Origin: VAZQ01 sp035293945
Lineage (GTDB): Bacteria; Pseudomonadota; Alphaproteobacteria; Rhizobiales; Xanthobacteraceae
NCBI GenBank assembly: GCA_035293945.1
Contig: DATGLV010000010.1
Location: 62,001 to 126,000 of the forward strand
Length of the DNA: 64,000 nucleotides
Direction: 5' to 3'
Shown here: one piece after another, positions 16,467 to 23,502 of the stretch
Layout: every line of letters begins with the position of its first letter
Position numbering within the stretch: the stretch's first letter is position 1
The notes under the pieces: generated by a model
Seen by the model: only the letters and a program-made list of their open reading frames with translations
Database searches by the model: none
What the model was told of the DNA's origin: nothing
Made by a program: the position numbers and the translations under genes

Positions 16467-18284
16467 ATGACAACAACAAGAATGACAACAACAAGAATGA
16501 CAACAATAAGAATGACGATGAAGATCGCGCTCGCGAGCGCGCTGCTGACCGCTACGGCTTTGACGTCCGCGAGCGCAGCCGACATGACCTACGAGCGCGC
16601 GGTCAATGCCGCCAAGGAGCCGCAGAACTGGCTCCTGCACCACGGCAACTATCAAGGATATCGCTTCTCCGCGCTCAAGGAGATCAACGCCGACACCGTC
16701 AAGGACCTCAAGCTCGCCTACACGGTCGCGCTGGGCGGTTTCGAGGGCGGCGGCGCGCGCTACAAGTTCGGCAACCTCGAAGCGACTCCGCTCGTCGAGG
16801 ATGGCATCATGTACGTGCCGGACGGCTGGGGCGACGTGTACGCGATCGACGTGTCGAACGGGAAGAAGGGCACCTTCCGCTGGAAGTTCGATCCTGGCGT
16901 CGATAAGGCCTGGGCCGGCGATGTCGCCTGTTGCGGCATCAACAACCGCGGTGTGGCGCTGTGGAAGGACAAGGTCATTTCGGTCTCGCTCGACGGGCGG
17001 TTGTTTGCGCTCAACAAGGCGACGGGTGAGAAGGTATGGGAGCGCAAGATCGCGGATCCGGCGCTGGGCGAGACCATCACGATGGCTCCGCTGGTGGTTC
17101 GCGATCTGGCGATCGTCGGCCCGGCCGGCGGCGAGTACGGCATCCGCGGCTTCGTCGACGCAACCGACCTCAACACCGGAAAGCAGGCCTGGCGGACCTA
17201 CACGATCCCGGCTGCAGGCGAGCCCGGCAGCGAGACTTGGAAGGGCACGGAGAAGCATTGGCAGCATGGCGGCGGCTCCCTGTGGGAGACCGCGACCTAC
17301 GATCCGGAAACCGATACGATCTATCAGGGCACCGGCAATGCGGGTCCGGATTTCGATCCGGAATATCGCCCTGGCGACAACAAATGGGCGGCGAGCGTGC
17401 TCGCCCTCAACCCGGCGACCGGACAGATCAAGTGGGGCTTTCAGTATACGCCCAATGATCCCTACGACTTCGATGAAATTTCCGAGCATCCGATCATCGA
17501 CGCCAAGGTCAACGGCGAGGATCGCAAGCTCGTGGTGCATGCGGCGCGCAACGGCTTCTTCTATGTCCTTGATCGCACCAACGGCTCCTTCGTGGCGGGT
17601 CGGCAATTCGTCGACCAGCTGAATTGGACGCCGGGCCTCGATCCGAAGACCGGCAAGCCGCTCAACTACGATCCCAATGCGGACGTGCAGAGCTATACGC
17701 CCGGCAGCCACGGATCGCGCGCACATCCGGCCAGCGAAAAGTTGTGTCCGGGCACCTCCGGCGGCAAGAACTGGGAGCCCTCAGCCTACAATCCGGCGCT
17801 CGGCTTGCTCTATATCCCGGGCATCGAAGGCTGCGGCTCGGTGGAGACCCTCGAGCAGAAGGATCGCGACGACCAGGGCGGCCCGATCAAGGCGCGCGAG
17901 CGCTTCACCGGCGGCCCATTCAAGGGGCCGATGGGCGAGTTCTATGGGGCGCTCAAGGCGGTCGATCCGACGACCGGCGAGATCAAGGCGCGTCTGAAGC
18001 TCGATTATGCGAACTACGCAGGTGCGCTGGCAACCGCCGGCAATCTCGTCTTCCTCGGCCATGCCGACGGCACGTTTGCGGCCTATGACGGCAAAACGCT
18101 CCAGGAACTGTGGAGCTTCAATGCCGGCACCGGCATCAATGCGCCGCCCATCAGCTTTGCGGTGAATGGAAAGCAATACATCGCGGTGCTGGTCGGCTCG
18201 CGCCAGCAGCCCAACATCATCTCCAGGGCGCCGGAGCTCAAGTACACGTCCTCGGCGTCGATGCTGTACGTGTTCGGGCTGTGA
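16467..18284 (+). CDS. PQQ-dependent alcohol dehydrogenase (quinoprotein, no haem domain)
   Basis: 605 residues. The signal region follows an odd N-terminus of three MTTTR-like units (MTTTRMTTTRMTTIRMTMKIALASALLTATALTSASA). The eight-bladed propeller fold is supported by repeated ATGxxxW motifs, the vicinal disulfide in DVACCGINNRG, GNAGPDFDPEYRPGDNKWAASVLAL and YTPNDPYDFDEISEHP. The catalytic Asp in PYDFDE is followed two residues later by a second Asp, the pattern reported for lanthanide-dependent XoxF/PedH-type enzymes. It acts in the periplasm, oxidising alcohols to aldehydes and passing electrons to a cytochrome. GGGAGG precedes the ATG at 16467. There is no C-terminal cytochrome domain. 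Confidence 0.9.
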   Translation: MTTTRMTTTRMTTIRMTMKIALASALLTATALTSASAADMTYERAVNAAKEPQNWLLHHGNYQGYRFSALKEINADTVKDLKLAYTVALGGFEGGGARYKFGNLEATPLVEDGIMYVPDGWGDVYAIDVSNGKKGTFRWKFDPGVDKAWAGDVACCGINNRGVALWKDKVISVSLDGRLFALNKATGEKVWERKIADPALGETITMAPLVVRDLAIVGPAGGEYGIRGFVDATDLNTGKQAWRTYTIPAAGEPGSETWKGTEKHWQHGGGSLWETATYDPETDTIYQGTGNAGPDFDPEYRPGDNKWAASVLALNPATGQIKWGFQYTPNDPYDFDEISEHPIIDAKVNGEDRKLVVHAARNGFFYVLDRTNGSFVAGRQFVDQLNWTPGLDPKTGKPLNYDPNADVQSYTPGSHGSRAHPASEKLCPGTSGGKNWEPSAYNPALGLLYIPGIEGCGSVETLEQKDRDDQGGPIKARERFTGGPFKGPMGEFYGALKAVDPTTGEIKARLKLDYANYAGALATAGNLVFLGHADGTFAAYDGKTLQELWSFNAGTGINAPPISFAVNGKQYIAVLVGSRQQPNIISRAPELKYTSSASMLYVFGL

Positions 18285-18305
18285 GCCTCAGCAAGAATTG
18301 AGGTC

Positions 18306-18366
18306 GTAGGGGCGGCCCTCGCGGCCGCCAACGTGTTGGCCCGGGCGTCCACAAGGGGCGCTCCTA
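18306..18366. repeat. Palindromic repeat-like element after the PQQ dehydrogenase
   Basis: An imperfect inverted repeat: GTAGGGGCGGCC at the left end and GGGCGCTCCTAC at the right, with further GGCCxxGGCC pairing inside. It looks like a REP-type element and may also act as a transcription terminator for the dehydrogenase gene. Confidence 0.45.
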
Positions 18367-18389
18367 CAAGCGACACCAGCGCGGGGTTC

Positions 18390-19427
18390 TCATCCCGCGA
18401 GCACATGATCGAGCTGCGCGTCCGTGATGTCGACGTGGTAGAATTGTTTGTAGAACGCGCGCGTCAGCGGCCGCAGGTCTTCCGGGAACTGCGTCGGATA
18501 GAGAATCTTCGCGAGCCACCACAATCCGATCAGCCGATTGACTGATGGCGGGAAGTCGACCCAGCCGAACGGCAGGCTCGGCGCAAGATGGACGCGGTGC
18601 GCCTGCACCGCCGCGATCGGCACCCAGGCCGGATCGTTGTAGACGCTTGCAGCGAATTCCCGGTCGATGGTGACGATGACTTCAGGATTCCAGGCCAGCA
18701 CCTGCTCGAGCGAAACGGGGCTGAGGCCGCCCTTGGTGTCGCCGGCGACATTGCGCGCCAGCATCTCGATCGTCTCGAGGTTGATCGAGCCGCCGAGCCC
18801 GGTCTCGAGCCCACGCGGCCCGCGCGCGAAATAAATGCGCGGGCGCTGTTCTTTGGGAATGCCGGCGATCCGCCCGGTGATGGTCGCCACGGTATCTTCC
18901 GCATAATGGGCGAGCCGCTCGGCGTCGTCGCGCCGGTCGATCAGTGCGCCGAGCGTGCGGTAGGCGGCCGGCGTGCCAGCGAAGCTGCCGTCGAGCAATG
19001 CGTAGGGAATTCCGGTCTGCTCTTGCACGCGATCGGCGAGCGAGACGTAGGTGTCGCTGATGGTGCCCATGTCGAGAATGAGGTCCGGCTTGACCGAGAG
19101 CACGGCTTCGAGATTGGCCGTGTTGCCGCGGCCGGTGAGGCGGCCGACGGTCGGACGGCCGCCGACGTCCGGCAGCAGGAATTCGCGTTCGGCTGCGCTG
19201 TTGGGGCGCGTCCAGCCGATCAGCGTCTCGGGCGCGAGCGTGTAGATCATGAGCGAGGCCGGCGGACCCGCCGGAAAGATGCGCGTTACATGCGCCGGCA
19301 CCGGCACGGAGCGTCCGGCACCGTCGGTGACGGTCGCCGCGGGCGCGAGGCGCGGCGTCAGCATCGCGGCGCCGAGCCCGGCCATGAGCGCGCGCCGATC
19401 GAGCATGCTCCCGCTGCCAAACTTCAT
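18390..19427 (-). CDS. FecB/BtuF-type ABC substrate-binding protein, possible metal-oxyanion binder
   Basis: 345 residues from the ATG at 19427, which has AAGGAG at optimal distance. The N-terminus MLDRRALMAGLGAAMLTPRLAPAATV resembles a twin-arginine/Sec export signal. Class III binding-protein features follow: TDGAGRSVPVPAHVTRIFPAGPPASLMIYTLAPETLIGW, then NLEAVLSVKPDLILDMG and LEQVLAWNPEVIVTID. Family members bind siderophores, haem, cobalamin or (MolA-type) molybdate/tungstate. A ModE-like half-site lies just upstream and tupB/tupA adjoin, so a Mo/W or metallophore role is likely. No matching permease or ATPase is present in the window. Confidence 0.8.
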   Translation of the reverse strand: MKFGSGSMLDRRALMAGLGAAMLTPRLAPAATVTDGAGRSVPVPAHVTRIFPAGPPASLMIYTLAPETLIGWTRPNSAAEREFLLPDVGGRPTVGRLTGRGNTANLEAVLSVKPDLILDMGTISDTYVSLADRVQEQTGIPYALLDGSFAGTPAAYRTLGALIDRRDDAERLAHYAEDTVATITGRIAGIPKEQRPRIYFARGPRGLETGLGGSINLETIEMLARNVAGDTKGGLSPVSLEQVLAWNPEVIVTIDREFAASVYNDPAWVPIAAVQAHRVHLAPSLPFGWVDFPPSVNRLIGLWWLAKILYPTQFPEDLRPLTRAFYKQFYHVDITDAQLDHVLAG

Positions 19428-19451
19428 GAGGCGCTCCTTGAAAAGCGTGAA

Positions 19452-19475
19452 TGACGTATCCGGCCGAATATAGCG
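19452..19475. promoter_or_regulatory. ModE-like half-site upstream of the class III binding protein
   Basis: ATATAGCG (19468-19475) exactly matches the right arm of the perfect ModE-type palindrome at 29014-29041. At the same 8-base spacing the left arm is degenerate (TGACGTAT). It sits about 25-50 bases ahead of the gene start at 19427 on the minus strand. Confidence 0.4.
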
Positions 19476-19579
19476 CTGACGCTTGGTTTGGGAAATGCCC
19501 GGCGCATGATCTGCCGCGCGGTCACACCAGCCGTATACCAACTCGCATCAGATGAAAGGGACAGATACATTCCCGCGCC

Positions 19580-20281
19580 ATGAACGATTTCTCCTCCGCA
19601 TTCGTGGTTGCCCTCGAGCTGATCGGCCGGTTTGATGCGGAGCTGCGCGCCATTGTTGTCTTGTCCCTGCAAGTGAGCCTAGCGGGCAGCGCCTGCGCGT
19701 TTGCGATCGGCGCGCCGCTCGGAACGGCGCTCGCCATGTACCGATTTCCCGGCCGGGGCCTGTTGGTGGTGATCGCCAACACGCTGCTCGGCCTGCCGCC
19801 GGTCGTCGTCGGGCTTGCGGCTTATGTGCTGCTTTCGCGCTCGGGGCCGCTTGGGGCGCTCGGCTTGCTGTTTACGCCGACCGCCATGGTGATCGCGCAG
19901 GCCGCGCTTGGGACACCGATCGTAATTGCGCTGGTGCATCGCGCCGCCGTTGGGCTGTGGCAGGCCTATGGGGACAGTCTCCTGATCAGCGGCGCGTCGC
20001 GTCTGCGGTCGATGCGGCCGCTGATGCGCATGGGGCGGGAGGGATTGCTGACCGCATTCCTTGCCGCCTTCGGCCGTGCCATCGCGGAGGTCGGTGCCAT
20101 CATCATCGTCGGCGGCAACATCCGCGGCTATACGCGCACCATGACGACGGCGATCGCGCTCGAGACCAGCCGCGGCGATCTGAGCCTCGCGCTCGCGCTC
20201 GGACTGATACTGCTTGCCCTTTCGATGGCAGTCGCCGCCACCACCTTGTACGTCGGACGTGGTCTCGCCGCGCGTTACTGA
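19580..20281 (+). CDS. tupB: Tungstate ABC transporter permease TupB
   Basis: 233 residues with five to six membrane helices. The central loop SLLISGASRLRSMRPLMRMGREGLLTAFLAAFGRAIAEVGAIIIVGGNIRGYTRTMTTAIALETSRGDL is diagnostic for the TupB/WtpB/ModB group. The length and the GNIRGYTRTMTTAI segment favour TupB. It forms the membrane channel for tungstate. The cognate ATPase TupC does not follow. The gene's 3' end overlaps the 3' end of the oppositely oriented tupA by 7 bases. Confidence 0.88.
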   Translation: MNDFSSAFVVALELIGRFDAELRAIVVLSLQVSLAGSACAFAIGAPLGTALAMYRFPGRGLLVVIANTLLGLPPVVVGLAAYVLLSRSGPLGALGLLFTPTAMVIAQAALGTPIVIALVHRAAVGLWQAYGDSLLISGASRLRSMRPLMRMGREGLLTAFLAAFGRAIAEVGAIIIVGGNIRGYTRTMTTAIALETSRGDLSLALALGLILLALSMAVAATTLYVGRGLAARY

Positions 20282-21087
20282 GCGCTGGAGCGCGGAGGAA
20301 AGAACAGCTGCTCGCCGCCGATGCGATATGACGTGATGGCATCGAGCCCCGCCTTCGAGGTCAGCCATGCGTGCCACATGCGGGCATCGGCTGCCTTGAC
20401 GCGCGGCCAGCGGACCGGATTGACCAGAATGCTGCCATAAGGGTTGAACAGCGCCGGGTCGCCTTCGGTGAGAATTTCGAGGTTCTGGCGGTTCTTGAAA
20501 TTGGCCCAGGTGGCGCGATCGGTCAAAGTATAAGCATCCATCCCGGCCGCAATGTTCAGCGTCGGCCCCATGCCCTGGCCGAGGTCGCGATACCAGCCGC
20601 CCGCCTTGTCGGGTGCGGTATTCGCCGACTTCCACAGCCGCAGCTCCATGCGGTTGGTGCCGCTGTCGTCGCCGCGGCTCGCAAATGCGGCGCGCGCCGA
20701 AGCGATCCGGGTGAATGCCTGGCGGGCATCTTTCAAGCCGCGAATGCCGGCCGGATCGGACTTCGGTCCGACAATGACGAAATCGTTGTACATCACGTCA
20801 CGGCGATCGATTCCGTATCCGTCGGCGACGAATTTGTCCTCGCCGGGACGGTCGTGCACCAAGAGCGCGTCAGCGTCGCCGCGCTCGCCGATTGCCAGCG
20901 CCTGCCCGGTACCGACCGCGACCACGTGCACTGCAATGCCGCTGGCTGCGCGAAAGATCGGCAGGATATGACCGAACAGGCCGGAATCCTGGGTCGAGGT
21001 CGTCGAGCTGAGCGTGATGAAGCGGTCTTGCGCGTGCGCGTCGCTGAGGAAGAGCAGCGACAGGATGATCGCCATTATCCTGATCAT
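20275..21087 (-). CDS. tupA: Tungstate-binding periplasmic protein TupA
   Basis: 270 residues from the ATG at 21087 (signal MIRIMAIILSLLFLSDAHAQDRF); a longer frame to 21153 adds a charged extension. The TupA fingerprint is clear: SSTTSTQDSGLFGHILPIFRAASGIAVHVVAVGTGQAL, and later ASRGDDSGTNRMELRLWK. The TTSTQDSG segment contacts the oxyanion in this family. The gene is oriented against tupB, an unusual arrangement because tupABC is normally one operon. Confidence 0.9.
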   Translation of the reverse strand: MIRIMAIILSLLFLSDAHAQDRFITLSSTTSTQDSGLFGHILPIFRAASGIAVHVVAVGTGQALAIGERGDADALLVHDRPGEDKFVADGYGIDRRDVMYNDFVIVGPKSDPAGIRGLKDARQAFTRIASARAAFASRGDDSGTNRMELRLWKSANTAPDKAGGWYRDLGQGMGPTLNIAAGMDAYTLTDRATWANFKNRQNLEILTEGDPALFNPYGSILVNPVRWPRVKAADARMWHAWLTSKAGLDAITSYRIGGEQLFFPPRSSAQ

Positions 21088-21208
21088 GTGATCGGCTCTG
21101 CTGATCACCTTGCCGCGCAGCTGCGCACGCAGCCGGTTCGGGGCCCGCGCCACCCGATAGGGGGCGCGCGGCCACAGGTCAAGTTGGCCGAACGCAGCAG
21201 CCGCGTTC

Positions 21209-21415
21209 TTATTTGCCGATCATCACGTCCGAGGCCTTGATGACCGCCCAGGCCTCGTCGCCCGCCTTGAGGCCAAGCTCGGCGGCCGCCTCGTTGGTGA
21301 TCGAGGCGGTGATGACCACGCCGCCCCCGATATCGACACGCACATGCGAGGTCGTGGCGCCCTTGGTCACCTCGACGATCTTGCCTTTGAGCTGATTGCG
21401 TGCGCTGAGCTTCAT
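21209..21415 (-). CDS. mop: Molbindin (Mop), stand-alone TOBE-domain molybdate-binding protein
   Basis: 68 residues (MKLSARNQLKGKIVEVTKGATTSHVRVDIGGGVVITASITNEAAAELGLKAGDEAWAVIKASDVMIGK in full). The SARNQLKGKI start and the TNEAAAELGL and VIKASDVM blocks define the family. Molbindins form hexamers that bind molybdate or tungstate for storage or homeostasis. The start at 21415 is supported by AAAGAGG. It is divergent from modA, and the shared promoter region carries a ModE-like site. It could also supply the metal-sensing function missing from the short ModE at 27165. Confidence 0.93.
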   Translation of the reverse strand: MKLSARNQLKGKIVEVTKGATTSHVRVDIGGGVVITASITNEAAAELGLKAGDEAWAVIKASDVMIGK

Positions 21416-21437
21416 GTCGGGAACCTCTTTACAAGCG

Positions 21438-21466
21438 GAAATATTCAACAGAATATAACGATATCC
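21438..21466. promoter_or_regulatory. ModE-like operator between mop and modA
   Basis: An AT-rich imperfect palindrome: GAAATATT on the left, then CAACAG, then AATATAACG. Over 20 bases it aligns without gaps to the perfect site at 29014-29041, differing at only a few positions. It is placed to control both divergent genes, which are Mo-related. Confidence 0.6.
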
Positions 21467-21489
21467 GAATGTAGGGAAGGCTCGGTAAA

Positions 21490-22302
21490 ATGTTCCCACG
21501 CACGCGCGCATCCGCTCGAAGCACCGCGTTGCAGGGTTTCACGGCAGCGCTCCTGACGATGGCTCTTGCGATCGTGGCTTGGGCCCTGCCGGCGCATGCG
21601 CAAGAGCGCAATCTCCTGGTGTTCGGCGCCGCGAGCCTCAAGAATGCGCTGGATGATGCCGATGCGCTCTACCAGCGAGAGACTGGGCACAAGGTCGTGG
21701 TGTCCTACGGGGCGTCCTCGACCCTTGCCAAGCAGATCGAGAACGGCGCGCCGGCCGACGTCTTCATCTCCGCCGACATGGATTGGATGGACTATGTGGC
21801 GCAGCGCAAGCTGATCAAGCCTGATACGCGCTCCAATCTGCTCGGCAACAAGCTGGTCCTGGTGGCGCCCGCCGACAGCCGCATCAGCCTTTCCATCGGT
21901 CCTAATTTTCCGCTGGCGCAGGCGCTCGGCAATGGTCGCCTGGCGATGGCGGATCCGGCCTCGGTACCGGCCGGGAAGTACGGCAAGGCCGCGCTTGAAG
22001 CGCTCGGCGTATGGTCTTCCGTCGAGAACAAGGTCGCGCCCGCGCAGGATGTGCGCGCCACGCTGCTCCTGGTGTCACGCGGCGAGGCGCCGCTCGGCAT
22101 CGTCTATCAGACCGATGCGGCCGCCGACAAAGGTGTCAAGGTGGTGGCTGCTTTCCCGGAATCCACCCACCCGCCGATCATCTATCCCGTGGCGGTGACG
22201 TCGTCTTCCACCAATCCGGATGCGGCCGCCTATGTGGCTTTCTTGAAGTCGCCGGCCGCGAAACCGGCGTTCCAGAAACAAGGCTTCGACGTGCTGCAAT
22301 AG
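21490..22302 (+). CDS. modA: Molybdate-binding periplasmic protein ModA
   Basis: 270 residues with a signal peptide (ALLTMALAIVAWALPAHAQE). ModA motifs are in order: LLVFGAASLKNALDD, VVSYGASSTLAKQIENGAPADVFISADMDWMDY, and the ligand-site region MADPASVPAGKYGKAALEALG, then GEAPLGIVYQTDA and the C-terminal FLKSPAAKPAFQKQGF. GGAAGG precedes the ATG. ModA delivers molybdate to ModBC; no modB or modC follows, so the transporter partners must lie elsewhere or be shared. Confidence 0.94.
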   Translation: MFPRTRASARSTALQGFTAALLTMALAIVAWALPAHAQERNLLVFGAASLKNALDDADALYQRETGHKVVVSYGASSTLAKQIENGAPADVFISADMDWMDYVAQRKLIKPDTRSNLLGNKLVLVAPADSRISLSIGPNFPLAQALGNGRLAMADPASVPAGKYGKAALEALGVWSSVENKVAPAQDVRATLLLVSRGEAPLGIVYQTDAAADKGVKVVAAFPESTHPPIIYPVAVTSSSTNPDAAAYVAFLKSPAAKPAFQKQGFDVLQ

Positions 22303-22340
22303 ACGCCGGCCTGTGTCGGCGGCGCGCATCAAGCCGCCTG

Positions 22341-22364
22341 CGTTATATACAAGGATACATATCG
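22341..22364. promoter_or_regulatory. ModE-like operator upstream of the 22414 gene
   Basis: CGTTATATACAAGG followed by ATACATATCG. The left arm CGTTATAT fits the ModE consensus; the right arm is a degenerate mirror of it. It lies 50-73 bases ahead of the plus-strand hypothetical gene and just after modA. Confidence 0.45.
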
Positions 22365-22413
22365 AAGCCTTGCCGACCAGGTGTTGCGAGAGTGCCGGAT
22401 CGGGAACCCAGCC

Positions 22414-22806
22414 ATGCCGCAGGATACTTTAGAGTTTCCGGTCATTGAGGGTGTCGAGGGGGGTCTCAGCGGCGACGGGGAGCTGGTGCTGCTCAAGCTC
22501 TCGACGGTCGAGGACGAGAGCATTCACTTCTGCCTCCGGTCGGCTGACATCGAAGCGTTCGTGACTTATCTCCTCTGCATGGCGGCAAGCCGCAGGGGCG
22601 CGCCGCCGTGTACCGAGCGGGTGCGCTACCAGCCGATCCCGGCTTCTTGCATTTCAGCCGGCGAACTCGCTGACGGCATGGGGTGCCTCGGTGTGACGGT
22701 CGGCGCGACGGAGCTCATGTTCCAGCTGCCCATTTCCGCAGTATCAAAGGTCGCGGAGACACTGATGCTGGTTGGGGCAACGGCCGCCAATCGCGCCGCG
22801 AGCTGA
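22414..22806 (+). CDS. Hypothetical protein, possible Mo-regulon member
   Basis: 130 residues from the ATG at 22414 (MPQDTLEFPVIEGVEGG); a GTG at 22381 would add 11 residues. It has no signal peptide or membrane helix. The sequence contains GELVLLKLSTVEDESIHFCLRSADIEAFVTYLLCMAASR and ends with the segment VSKVAETLMLVGA. I do not recognise the family. It is placed between modA and the molybdenum hydroxylase genes and carries a ModE-like site upstream, so a role linked to molybdenum is possible. Confidence 0.6.
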   Translation: MPQDTLEFPVIEGVEGGLSGDGELVLLKLSTVEDESIHFCLRSADIEAFVTYLLCMAASRRGAPPCTERVRYQPIPASCISAGELADGMGCLGVTVGATELMFQLPISAVSKVAETLMLVGATAANRAAS

Positions 22807-23035
22807 CAAGATTTCGTGTGAGTGCCATTGCCGGGCTGGCGGCACCGCACAACGACCCTCTCCGACCGATTTTCGTTCGAGACCCGGGATTGCGGGCGGA
22901 CCTTGTCGCAAGCCGTCAGGGAGGGACCCGGCTTGGCCTGGTCCCGCTTGCTGCACGAAGACGTGAACGAAGGTTGTGAGCGGGGCCGGCTGTGCTAGAT
23001 TCGTAAGCATCATCAGCTAAGCGAGTGCCCTGACG

Positions 23036-23491
23036 ATGATCACCCTTATGGTCAACGGGACGCCCTACGAGGTCGACCTCGAGCCCGATACGCCCCTTCT
23101 GTGGGCCTTGCGCGACGCGGTCGGCCTGACCGGCACAAAATTCGGATGTGGCATCGCCCAGTGCGGGGCCTGCACTGTTCATATCGACGGGCAGGCGCGG
23201 CGCTCATGCTCGGTGCCGATCGGAGCCGTGAAGGGGGCGAGCATCACCACCATCGAGGGGCTCTCGCCCGACGGCAAGCACCCGGTTCAGCAGGCTTGGC
23301 TTGCCGAGGACGTGCCGCAGTGCGGCTACTGCCAGTCGGGGCAGATCATGGCCACGGTCGCGTTCCTCAAGCGCAATCCCAACCCGACCGACGCCGATAT
23401 CGATGCCGGCATCACTAATATCTGCCGTTGCGGAACCTACGAACGGCTTCGTCGCGCCATCCATCGCGCCGCCGACCTGATGAAAGCCTAA
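23036..23491 (+). CDS. [2Fe-2S] subunit of a molybdenum hydroxylase (IorA/aldehyde oxidoreductase type)
   Basis: 151 residues. Two cluster-binding sets are visible: the plant-type loop CGIAQCGACTV with a later Cys in RRSCSVP, and the helical-domain set QCGYCQSGQ with ICRCGTY. This is the small electron-transfer subunit of the xanthine dehydrogenase/isoquinoline 1-oxidoreductase class without a FAD subunit. It is followed after 11 bases by the large Mo subunit and then a cytochrome c, giving a complete periplasm-linked enzyme. Confidence 0.93.
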   Translation: MITLMVNGTPYEVDLEPDTPLLWALRDAVGLTGTKFGCGIAQCGACTVHIDGQARRSCSVPIGAVKGASITTIEGLSPDGKHPVQQAWLAEDVPQCGYCQSGQIMATVAFLKRNPNPTDADIDAGITNICRCGTYERLRRAIHRAADLMKA

Positions 23492-23502
23492 GGGAGGGTT
23501 AG

